Source of the DNA: Aculops lycopersici
Taxonomy: Eukaryota > Arthropoda > Arachnida > Trombidiformes > Eriophyidae
Assembly: GCA_015350385.1 (NCBI GenBank)
Contig: WNKI01000002.1
Coordinates: 9,583,879-9,647,878 of the forward strand
Length of the DNA stretch: 64,000 nucleotides
Direction of reading: 5' to 3'
Each line of letters begins with the position of its first letter. Positions within the stretch are counted from its first letter, which is position 1. The position numbers and the translations under genes are program-made. The notes beneath the pieces were generated by a model, which saw only the letters and a program-made list of their open reading frames with translations, did not search any database and was not told the origin of the DNA. This document shows positions 55,515 to 64,000 of this stretch, one piece after another.

Positions 55515-58166
55515 TTAACAGAAAAATTTGCTACTATAAAATCTAGTTGCGCTAAATTCTCTTGAGGCAATCACACGGTTTCTGGCTTCATAAGCAGCAT
55601 TATGAGCGTATCTCAGCGAGCTTGGCATGGATAGACTACCTGAGCATCTACCAAAGTTGAAGCATAGGTAATAAGTGAGCTTCTGTAACCTCTCAACGCC
55701 CAGCTCGTCAGTAAGAACATAATAATGTATTGGTCTTGCAGTGGCTAGTGGACTTGTATTTGAGTATAAGTAAAACTCGTACTTATCATTAGAAACAATA
55801 TGCTTATCAATTATAGTACCACCTGGTGGATTTATCACCCGTTGGTCGGCTGAAAAGTTGAAGAATCTCATAGTGTGTCGCTTTTGAGCAATAATGTATG
55901 ATAATTTTGGTTTGGCACATTTAGTTTCTTTGGCGAGTTCATCAAGAACTTCAACAACTTTTGAGATTTCTATCTCCCTAACGCGTTCAAATTCTTCATG
56001 TGATACACCATCTCTGTAGATTATCACATTGGCCGGTAGTTTCATTTTGTTGTAAGAATGATATTCTCTTAAGAGCCTACTAATAAGCGCATCCATTCTA
56101 CCAATGATCTCGACTCTAGCCTCTTGAGGCCAAGCTAGGGATCGATGTTTGAAAAGATCTAAACTGTAAGTGTAGGCACAGCCTACAATTGACACCCCGC
56201 TGAGCTCATTGTCTGGATGGGTTACATCAAGACCTATGATCATAAGATCGGATGAGTTGATTTGTAAATTTCCAAGTGTCCTATCGTCAAATATCACATT
56301 CGTTCCACCTAATCTAGTATTAAGCTTGTGTATCAATGTTCTGAAGATTGATCTATGCAGCCTTTCATTGTTGATGCTATCCCCTCGCAGACAAGCAGCC
56401 GCCACTTGTGGATGCTCATCAAACTTCAAGTGTATCAGGCGATTCAATGAGGTCGATGATGAATCGATAATGAACATGATGAGCTTAACTTTGTTGTTTG
56501 TTTTCTTCATAGATTCTTCAATAAGTTCCTCTACTGCGTCACTGAAATCTAAAATCTGTTGTTTCGATCTGCATATTACATAAGGTTGGCCCAAATTGAA
56601 TCCATATCTACTTGTGTAATCATGGAAGCCTCGGAAGAAGTTATCTATCCTATTTCCATCCACGCCACATGTATCAACAACAATCCAGTCACCATTGAGG
56701 TGCATAGGGTTGTAGAATCTACCTGACTCCCAGAAGTCTCTAATGGGCATGAAAGAAGTGTTGGCAAACTTGAGAATAGGTCTCGGTAGACTTGATCCGA
56801 GGGCGTGTATAGGCTCTTTACTAATTTCGACTCCAAATGACCTCAATTGATTCCGATTTATGGATTCAACTTGATCGCGAGCTGTGTTGGTGTATGTGAA
56901 TGATTCTTCCGGCTTTGGTTTGTTCTTGAAGGATAAGTCATTTTTTGCATTGATTCCTAGCCTAAAAAGAGGGACTTTCTGACCCGAAACTAAGAAGCAT
57001 AACTCTAACGGCACAAAAGGGTATTGAGTAGAGTTACTCTCCAAACAAGGTAGATTTGGATAGTTTAAATTAATACCCATGGCATGGAAATACTCGGCAA
57101 TAGTGAATGATCTACTATCAGTAGTCATGATGAGTAATTCAGATGCTGATTCTTCAGTTAGGTCAAATCTCAGATTCAATCTTGATTCTAGAAATAAACC
57201 AATACACTTGAATCCAGTCAACTTTGTCTTGAACTCATCTAATAAAGTATCTCTGGGGCTCAGATTAGTTAACTGTTCACAGGGTCGCAGGTTTTCTTGA
57301 TATGCTGGATTATGATTGAGGCCAATGTCGTCTATCGGTCGCCCATATACAAAAGAGGCCAACAGGTCTATTAGGCGATGTGAACCAGTTAGGTATGCGT
57401 ATGGGCAGTTTATGACCACCAGAGTACCTTCATTGGTTGACTTCCTTACACCTGATATTGAAATACCCATTGAGAGTTTAGATAGCAGATCTAGACGGTC
57501 GATTTGTCTATCGATGTGGGTGTCTTGAGGCGCAAAATAGACAGAGCCAAACCGTATCATGGTCGCTTTCAGTTGGTGATGAAGGATTGCAGTGAGTAAG
57601 TTGTGATGATCGACAGTTAGATGGAGGTCTCTAGCAAATCGGATCTTAATATCCACATGAAATAAGTTGATGAGATCCGATACGACGGGTATTTGGAGAA
57701 ACTCCAACTCTGATGCATCAACTGAGCCTTCTATGGGAATAAATTTTGTAGCACTATAGAGAGTTTCTAGGGTCATGTCCATAACAACTGTCTGATTGGC
57801 AGGGAGTCGTAGATTTGGTTGGATTAGGTGCAGTATGAGATTTCTCAGATGGCTAGAGACAACATTTCTATTAAGCACTCGCTCAGGTATGTCTCGCGAG
57901 CCTCGACTAAGTGTAATTTTAAGGCGATACTCATAGATAGGAATTTCACTTGTCGAGGTCTTGAGATTGTAGGCGTTTGTGATTAATCTGATTTCTCCAT
58001 TCTTTTCTGGTTGCACTTGGGTTTGATGGGATGTTGGCCTATAAGTAGGATTCTGGAAGCGACTAGTGGGTGGTCGATTTGGTCTATTCCTGGAATCGCC
58101 ACCTTTAGGATCGAACGAGGGTGCCGATGCTCGTGAACGATGGTGCCCTCGACTAGGTCGGTGCAT
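55515..58166 (-). CDS. Divergent Argonaute protein
   Basis: 883-aa single-exon Argonaute, the small-RNA-guided effector of RNA silencing. The N-terminus is Arg/Ser/Pro-rich (1-50). The N, PAZ (about 235-370), MID (about 530-640) and PIWI (about 640-875) domains are in order. The PIWI slicer tetrad is present: Asp647 (IIGLDVTHPD), Glu686 (RVEII), Asp719 (IIYRDGVSHEEF) and His855 (RYAHNAAYEAR). In MID, by eye alignment to human AGO2, the guide 5'-phosphate residues Tyr529, Lys533 and Gln545 correspond to Asn575, His579 and Ala591; only Lys566 (here Lys614) is kept. The C-terminus is FFC rather than the usual FA. Sequence is far from classic AGO1/AGO2 and lacks the Piwi GDGQ form of the RDGV motif. 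It may belong to an arthropod-specific or WAGO-like secondary-siRNA clade. Confidence 0.9.
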   Translation of the reverse strand: MHRPSRGHHRSRASAPSFDPKGGDSRNRPNRPPTSRFQNPTYRPTSHQTQVQPEKNGEIRLITNAYNLKTSTSEIPIYEYRLKITLSRGSRDIPERVLNRNVVSSHLRNLILHLIQPNLRLPANQTVVMDMTLETLYSATKFIPIEGSVDASELEFLQIPVVSDLINLFHVDIKIRFARDLHLTVDHHNLLTAILHHQLKATMIRFGSVYFAPQDTHIDRQIDRLDLLSKLSMGISISGVRKSTNEGTLVVINCPYAYLTGSHRLIDLLASFVYGRPIDDIGLNHNPAYQENLRPCEQLTNLSPRDTLLDEFKTKLTGFKCIGLFLESRLNLRFDLTEESASELLIMTTDSRSFTIAEYFHAMGINLNYPNLPCLESNSTQYPFVPLELCFLVSGQKVPLFRLGINAKNDLSFKNKPKPEESFTYTNTARDQVESINRNQLRSFGVEISKEPIHALGSSLPRPILKFANTSFMPIRDFWESGRFYNPMHLNGDWIVVDTCGVDGNRIDNFFRGFHDYTSRYGFNLGQPYVICRSKQQILDFSDAVEELIEESMKKTNNKVKLIMFIIDSSSTSLNRLIHLKFDEHPQVAAACLRGDSINNERLHRSIFRTLIHKLNTRLGGTNVIFDDRTLGNLQINSSDLMIIGLDVTHPDNELSGVSIVGCAYTYSLDLFKHRSLAWPQEARVEIIGRMDALISRLLREYHSYNKMKLPANVIIYRDGVSHEEFERVREIEISKVVEVLDELAKETKCAKPKLSYIIAQKRHTMRFFNFSADQRVINPPGGTIIDKHIVSNDKYEFYLYSNTSPLATARPIHYYVLTDELGVERLQKLTYYLCFNFGRCSGSLSMPSSLRYAHNAAYEARNRVIASREFSATRFYSSKFFC

Positions 58167-60204
58167 GATAAATATCTAACGGGTTTCTTCTTAATGGATG
58201 GTCAATCAATGATGGTATAAACTATTAAAATTAAAATTCTTTATCTAATAAGTCCTGAAAATGGTTGCTATTATATTCATAATAATAATTATTGGATAGT
58301 CAAAACATGCACTTGTCTATGATACCATACTCGAGGAGGAGAGGGTATCGATATCACATGTTCATCTAGTGGATGAATCTTGTAAAATTAGTTTACTGAT
58401 TTAAAAGTCAAGATAAAAGTTATAGTTCAATCATTGGTGTGAATAGTCAATATGTGAGTCATCTTGTCTCTTTCATTATGGTAATTATATTAATGCTAAT
58501 AATCTGAGTGACCAGATAGATGATGGTGGTGATAAGAAATGATGATAAAATTCGTTTTAAGATAGACGATCATGTTGTCATTTCAAGTTGTTTTGACTAT
58601 TGTACTTGAGGTGAAAGATTCTTGAAACATCTTGCAAGGTCTACGATCCGACAAATTGATTAGTGTATCATGATAGGAATTAAGTAAGAGGATCTTTGAG
58701 CAAGAAGGGAATAGAGCTTAGGGTGTAAGAGGCTCAACAAACAAAGGGATTGATTCATTGAAATTCGAGAGCACATGTGGCGCATTTTGTGGTTGTTGGC
58801 AGCGCGGCGGGCTAGCAAAAGTATATACATTGTAACATGTGTGTGAGTGAGGAACGGGGGGGGGGGGCGCCAGAATGCGGACACAGCACAAGTCGGTTAT
58901 AGCGCGTGCAATTTGTCTTGTCTCTGTGTGTTGTGCGTCTTAATCGGCGTACATTGGTGTGCGAGATGGAAGCGTTGAATCCGCTTCCACTGACTTGTAT
59001 AGATACTTTTGTTTGGCTGAGCACTTGATTATCCGATCTATCGGCACCCGAGAGCTTAGCGTTTGTTGTATTCCTTAGAAAACCGCAAAGCCATTTGGCG
59101 CAGCTGGACCTACTGGTTCTCCCATATTCCGGTTCCGCCGTTCACATGCCGTCATGCTTCCAAACTTTGATGAGCGACACACACTGTTTTATGCCTAGAT
59201 TTGTCTAAACAATTCAATGCAATATTGCCGCTCGCTGTCAGGTCTTCACACTCTAGAGAGCTGATACGATCTTGGCGTCATTATTTCTCCTACCAACCAA
59301 CGCCTTAGGTTTTACATCAGCTAGCATGCATGAGCAAGAGAGTGACTGTGTGTTTCAAAAATCGGGTGACAAAGCACCAAGCGGGTAGGTGGCAAGCATG
59401 GGTGCAGATGAGTGACAACCAGCCTTGTTTGTCGCCTTGGTGAGAATTGATTGCATTGTGCGATTCCCTTAGCGTTAGTGTTGCAAATTGTTTAATTATT
59501 CCATTGTGATGAACTCTATTAGCACCCTGTGATCGAACAGAAATTGTAGTCATAGATAGAACGCTAGTAGTACCGTCTAGTGTCCTTCTTCGCTCGTGTC
59601 TCAACTGTAATTCTTGAAAGCAGCAAGAAGAAGTGGAAGAAGGAAAACGAGCTTGCCAAATCTCATTTGTTAGCTCTAACTCAGTAGCAAGATCGATACA
59701 TCAAGACCAATACATCGACAACAACTCCTACAGCTACCCAGAGACTCGACATATTAACGTTATACTCAGATGCAAGTGTGAGATAACAAGCAGTCCTGGC
59801 GCTCCATTTATAATTCAGAAAGCGACACCAACTCAATTGCCAGTTTGATTGGATTGTTGTATTACGTTGGTGTCTTATTAGTGAATGCTTGTATTGATTT
59901 TGTTTGTAGAGCAACCAACAACACATCTACCAATCAGACTCACGCTTCTTTTCCTCTCACAATATCATTACCATAGTAGCTTTCATTGTGATCGCTCAAA
60001 TTTATATGTCAACATCAACACCAATATTCATATTCATATTGAACATAGTCTAATTGTTGACTGAGAGACTAACTACGACTGAGCTTGTCTATGTGACCAG
60101 ACCTAAGACTAGGCCTTACAATTTTAATCGTAGAGAGAGAACATTCGATCAATATCACAAAATAAGACTTTAAGACAAATTCAAACCTCACTACCAAACG
60201 AAAC
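58167..60204. other. Divergent intergenic region between Argonaute and BEACH genes
   Basis: No gene recognised. Contains a run of 12 G at 58856-58867. It probably includes the 5' leaders and promoters of both flanking genes. Confidence 0.45.
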
Positions 60205-63200
60205 ATGGACATGTTAAATCTACCGGATAAGTTCGAGTTGGCACTTAAATCAGGAGGAATCGAGGGAGTTTTAATCACCTTTGCGGACACCATTAGAACG
60301 AATCCCAATGATGGAACCATTCACTCGCGCGCCTTTGCATTGTTGCTCAAATTTAGCAAGACCAACTCACACCATCTCAACAAATTCTTATACGAGCTGA
60401 ACGGCTTGAAGCTAATTGAATTCGTCTTGACCCATCCAATCTGCATTATATCTCGGCCAATGTTAGACCGTTACCTTGACTATTGTCTAGTTAAGACACC
60501 AGGTAACTTGGCTTTAATTGAGTCGCCAAATCTCATCTACCACCTGTTGAGCGGGTGGCGCGCTTGGCACAAAGATTTAAGGGTTGCAAAGATTTTGTAC
60601 AAGAAGTTGGCTCGGCTTATACAGGATCCAAATGAGACAGTTAGAAATAGAAATCTTGAGATGTTGAACGCAGCAAGCGGTTTAGATATCCTCATGGGCA
60701 TTCTAAGGGATTGTCTAATCCCATTAGATGAAGTAGGGCCAAACATTGACTACGAGATTGTTGAAATGATTGTAAATCTAATCGATTTGCTCATTAGACA
60801 ACCCGTTGAGTCTGAGATGCTCTTAGACATAATGGAGTTTTTACTGTTCCTCCACCCAGATCCGAAGGCTTATATTGAGACCACAAGCGATAGAAGTTTT
60901 AGTCAAATCAACGGTAAAGATAAATATTATCTCAATCGTCTCAGTCAAAGTGAGGATTTCTTTCCATTCGTAGACTCAAAAACAAGATTAACCTCATCAA
61001 TGACACGAAATTACAATGATCAAGAGCTTGAAAGTGACATTAGTTATTCTAATAACCATTTAGACTACAATCATCAATACAAAATGAACAATATCATTAG
61101 CAATAACATGACATCCGAGGTTGTGAGGTCACATAATAGGAACTATGCCATTGCGCTCATTGCCGATATGCTTGCCACTAAGATTAAGCAAATATCTACG
61201 GATCCTGATAATATTCTATCAGATGCATTGAAAAAGTGTGAGTTGGATCCAAGAAAGTTGATCCTGTTAGCAAATAACGAATCTCCACTAGTTAGAGAGA
61301 AAGTTTTGCGGTTATTTTTATATTGCGTCTGGGCTTGTTACACACTAAACCTGAAGAATATACTCAACAAATTTGAACTTGACACCAAGACAACTGCAGC
61401 CTTTCGCAGTTGTTTGCCCATTCAATTGATTGGGTTACAGTTAATCAAGTATCCGACAACGATGAAAATGATCCAATTGTGTTATGGTATTATTGTTGGC
61501 GATTCTATAACAACAGGCAACTTTGAAACCTTTGAGACAGTTTGTCTCAACTTTGACATTGAATTTATCGATAGCGCTACCAAATATACAGACTTGCAAT
61601 TTAATGCATTGATATTATTGATTAAACTCGTACCCCAACTTCAAGAACCGGAAGAAATTGAAGCTTCGGTCAAGTTTATTTATGCTTATTTCAAGCAGCT
61701 GCTAAAATTGGGCGAAGAGGAACTAGTGACCAGCTTCATCAAGAGCACACTTGTTGATAGTTTAATGCGATTGTACTTTTGCTTTGTTGAAAACGAACTC
61801 AACAGGTATCAGCTACACAATGATGCCATACGGATAGGCGAGGAATCCAGCGAGGGCGACTTTGGATCGGTTAAGCAAGAGTTGGATCGAGTTTTGGTTA
61901 TGATTTGCCAGCACTATATCCAGAATTTGCCCAACGATGTTTCGATACGTTCCATAGAGGACTTGCTGCTTTATTTCGAGCTCATGAACTCGCATGTTCC
62001 TCCAAAACATCACCAACTTTTAAGAGATAGGAAGGTGAAGATATTGTTGACTTCCTTAAGATATTGTCGTCACTATGAGACTTGCGCAAGGAAAAGAATT
62101 TGTACTTGGCGCGACTACTACCTGAGTTTCTTTGGCGATATCACTTTTAGCAATGTATTATCCGATTACCAATTAGAGTTGAGTTCAGATGAATGCTCGC
62201 TTAGTTATTTGACGAGCTTATCGTCGGCTGATAATAATAATTCAAATGATAGCAACAACGAGGTTCAAGATTCAAGTGATCGTCAATCCAACTTGTCGAA
62301 TCAAAGTCAAACCGAAGAGGGAAATGTATCACCAGTTAATCTATTGAATGGTGGTGTTGCTGTGCCAAATAACAATAATTCCAACAAGAAACCTGATGAT
62401 TCATTGCAGCTGTTATTTGGTGGCGCAAAGAGATACAAACAGGTGGGCGAAGACGATGAATCAGTCGAGTTGATACAATATGTGAATAAGGATTTAACAG
62501 AGCTTCAAGTTATTGATAGATTTAAGGCCACTTTTGAGCTGATTACCTCATTTATTATGTCACGTGAACCTGGCGCAATACCAAGTCCATTGGAGCGAAG
62601 ATTTATCTTGAAGTGCATCAAGTTGCTTTCAAGTTACATAAAAGATCATCAAGTTTATATTAGTTCGCCGAAGAAAAACAAGAATCGTTGTCAGTGGAAT
62701 AGTTTGATGTTGCCTAAATTGATCAAGTTGTTCAAGGAAAATTTTTCAAATTTAATCCTATATCTACTTTGTGGCTATACAAATTTAGATGAGCGCAAGT
62801 ATTATGCCCAAACTCTATTAGAAATGTTTGGAGTTGAACAGTTGATAAAATTATTGGACGATGGCAACGATAGAACTGTTCACAGGTTGCTATTGGGATT
62901 TGTTAGAGAGTTGATAGAATTCAACAGGTCGCCTTCGGAATCGGATTTCGAAAGTGGCGGCGAGAGGCAATCGAGTGAAGATAATGACGAAACGAGACAG
63001 ATTGACATCAGTGATCAAGAGGACGAGATACTGGAGGACGAAACTGAGAGTCAACTTAGAAGTTTAGCCGGACAATTGGAGTTTGTCTTGCAAACTAACG
63101 ACTGGCAAGCTAATACTGCTACTACCACCACCTCTAATAGAACTACCAATGCAAATGGTAATTCTGTTGATGCCAATCCACTGACTGATAACCAAAAGTT

Positions 63201-64000
63201 TAGGGCTGATATACAGCTGAAATTGGACGCAAAACTTTGCGAGGTTTGGCTTAATGATCTAACACAGAGAAGATACGATTTAAAGGATAGAGTCGAATCA
63301 ATGAAATTGGAACAATCCACTAGACCGTCGAGCGCATTAGTTAGTGAATCCGCTTCGCTTGCAGGTGATATTTCGTCGGTTAACTCGGTGATTGGAGGCG
63401 AGGAAACAGTGGCCACTTTAGCCTCACTAACTGAGGAGGCTTTCAAAATCACTGATGGAGTTGTGGCCAATAAGCACGACCAACAGAAGGCTTACTTTGA
63501 TGATTTCAAGCAGAACAAGGTGAACAACTATCACATTAGACAACAATGGTTATCCCTAATTATTGGCCACACCCACGAGCGATCAATGTGGTACTCGGAC
63601 ACCTGTTATCCCAAATCTTGGGAATTAAATCCAGTCGAGGGACCATCGAGGATTAGACGCAGATTGCGCCCTTGCAAACTCAATTTAGATTCCAAGTTTT
63701 TGCGCCAAAATTTGGACACTGACGATGCTTCAGTTGAAATGGAGTCGGAGAGAAGGAATCGCCAACAGGTTGTTGAAACTAGGAGTTCAAGTTTTGAATC
63801 TGAGGATAATATCAATCTAATGATTAATAATCAAGAGGAAATCATTGGACCTCATCCATTGTGTTCAATGTTTGCCGACCAAGAATCGAATTCTATTGAA
63901 TCAAATGAGTTGAGAACTCGAATGTTTACCGCGGATAAGATCAATTTTAATTGCGATTGCAGTTTAGTGAGACCAAATGAGGTTTTCGAAGGTGAGATTT
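60205..64000 (+). CDS. BEACH-family protein, 5' part (LYST- or WDFY-like), truncated by window end
   Basis: One open frame of 1265 codons from the ATG at 60205 to the window edge with no stop, so it is partial at its 3' end. Residues 1-1100 look like a helical repeat scaffold (Leu-rich helices, for example LLKFSKTNSHHLNKFLYELN), interrupted by Ser/Asn/Asp-rich insertions near 670-730 and 910-960. At about 1110-1155 comes THERSMWYSD, CYPKSWELNPVEGPSRIRRR, the W-L-EGP-R-RR signature that precedes the PH-BEACH module. The last residues (CDCSLVRPNEVFEGEI) look like the first strand of the PH domain. BEACH proteins such as LYST, WDFY3 and neurobeachin act in lysosome size, autophagy and membrane traffic. 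LYST seems the closest fit from memory; WDFY3 is the alternative. An in-frame TAA lies upstream, but AG sites between it and the ATG leave an upstream exon possible. Confidence 0.8.
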   Translation, partial: MDMLNLPDKFELALKSGGIEGVLITFADTIRTNPNDGTIHSRAFALLLKFSKTNSHHLNKFLYELNGLKLIEFVLTHPICIISRPMLDRYLDYCLVKTPGNLALIESPNLIYHLLSGWRAWHKDLRVAKILYKKLARLIQDPNETVRNRNLEMLNAASGLDILMGILRDCLIPLDEVGPNIDYEIVEMIVNLIDLLIRQPVESEMLLDIMEFLLFLHPDPKAYIETTSDRSFSQINGKDKYYLNRLSQSEDFFPFVDSKTRLTSSMTRNYNDQELESDISYSNNHLDYNHQYKMNNIISNNMTSEVVRSHNRNYAIALIADMLATKIKQISTDPDNILSDALKKCELDPRKLILLANNESPLVREKVLRLFLYCVWACYTLNLKNILNKFELDTKTTAAFRSCLPIQLIGLQLIKYPTTMKMIQLCYGIIVGDSITTGNFETFETVCLNFDIEFIDSATKYTDLQFNALILLIKLVPQLQEPEEIEASVKFIYAYFKQLLKLGEEELVTSFIKSTLVDSLMRLYFCFVENELNRYQLHNDAIRIGEESSEGDFGSVKQELDRVLVMICQHYIQNLPNDVSIRSIEDLLLYFELMNSHVPPKHHQLLRDRKVKILLTSLRYCRHYETCARKRICTWRDYYLSFFGDITFSNVLSDYQLELSSDECSLSYLTSLSSADNNNSNDSNNEVQDSSDRQSNLSNQSQTEEGNVSPVNLLNGGVAVPNNNNSNKKPDDSLQLLFGGAKRYKQVGEDDESVELIQYVNKDLTELQVIDRFKATFELITSFIMSREPGAIPSPLERRFILKCIKLLSSYIKDHQVYISSPKKNKNRCQWNSLMLPKLIKLFKENFSNLILYLLCGYTNLDERKYYAQTLLEMFGVEQLIKLLDDGNDRTVHRLLLGFVRELIEFNRSPSESDFESGGERQSSEDNDETRQIDISDQEDEILEDETESQLRSLAGQLEFVLQTNDWQANTATTTTSNRTTNANGNSVDANPLTDNQKFRADIQLKLDAKLCEVWLNDLTQRRYDLKDRVESMKLEQSTRPSSALVSESASLAGDISSVNSVIGGEETVATLASLTEEAFKITDGVVANKHDQQKAYFDDFKQNKVNNYHIRQQWLSLIIGHTHERSMWYSDTCYPKSWELNPVEGPSRIRRRLRPCKLNLDSKFLRQNLDTDDASVEMESERRNRQQVVETRSSSFESEDNINLMINNQEEIIGPHPLCSMFADQESNSIESNELRTRMFTADKINFNCDCSLVRPNEVFEGEI

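Noticed and set aside
1..64000. CRISPR arrays, operons, rRNA or snRNA genes
   Set aside because: No regularly spaced direct repeats with unique spacers, and no conserved rRNA or spliceosomal RNA motifs were found; gene structure is eukaryotic.

Overview
Animal nuclear DNA, probably from an arthropod and possibly a mite (inference). The protein-coding genes are plainly metazoan: Mediator subunit 1, dolichol kinase, glucosylceramidase, GFAT, KDM4 and NCLX. The receptor tyrosine kinase is closest, from memory, to the arthropod Cad96Ca/Stitcher type. The genome is strikingly intron-poor. The RTK (1038 aa), cyclin H, a coiled-coil protein, AATF, KDM4, dolichol kinase, glucosylceramidase, an Argonaute and at least 1265 codons of a BEACH-family gene are each one uninterrupted reading frame. 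Only GFAT (1 intron), MED1 (2), NCLX (3) and a candidate peptide-hormone gene (1) need splicing, and all of those introns fit GT-AG.

Layout. 1-8.69 kb: no gene recognised, simple repeats, and one compositionally different island at about 5.2-6.8 kb. 8.7-16.6 kb: three minus-strand genes (RTK, cyclin H, coiled-coil protein). 16.6-26.5 kb: long gene-free stretch with microsatellites, a short N gap and several near-perfect hairpins, becoming CpG-rich at 24.3-25.7 kb. 26.5-28.0 kb: two-exon plus-strand gene for a secreted precursor whose C-terminus, after a Lys-Arg site, looks like a parathyroid-hormone-type peptide. 28-32.4 kb: AT-rich, gene-free, with a cluster of inverted repeats and a falsely duplicated microsatellite flank around a 20-N gap. 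32.4-46.5 kb: NCLX (+), an internally deleted mariner, GFAT (-), AATF (-), KDM4 (+) and dolichol kinase (+). 46.6-58.2 kb: MED1, glucosylceramidase and a divergent Argonaute, all minus strand. 60.2-64.0 kb: 5' part of a BEACH-family gene (+) running off the window.

The genes do not form one pathway; this is ordinary mixed animal gene order. Related functions: GFAT and dolichol kinase both feed protein glycosylation (UDP-GlcNAc and dolichyl phosphate), MED1 and cyclin H both act with RNA polymerase II, and glucosylceramidase and the BEACH protein both relate to lysosomes.

The most noteworthy items are the candidate PTH-like hormone precursor (26498-27998), the 7-nt first coding exon of GFAT that carries its catalytic cysteine, the Argonaute with an intact slicer tetrad but an altered guide-5'-end pocket, the glucosylceramidase with a mucin-like insert, a pre-miRNA-like hairpin at 24205-24265, and the assembly artefact at 31611-32010. 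All family calls come from reading the sequence and memory of the families; no database search was run.
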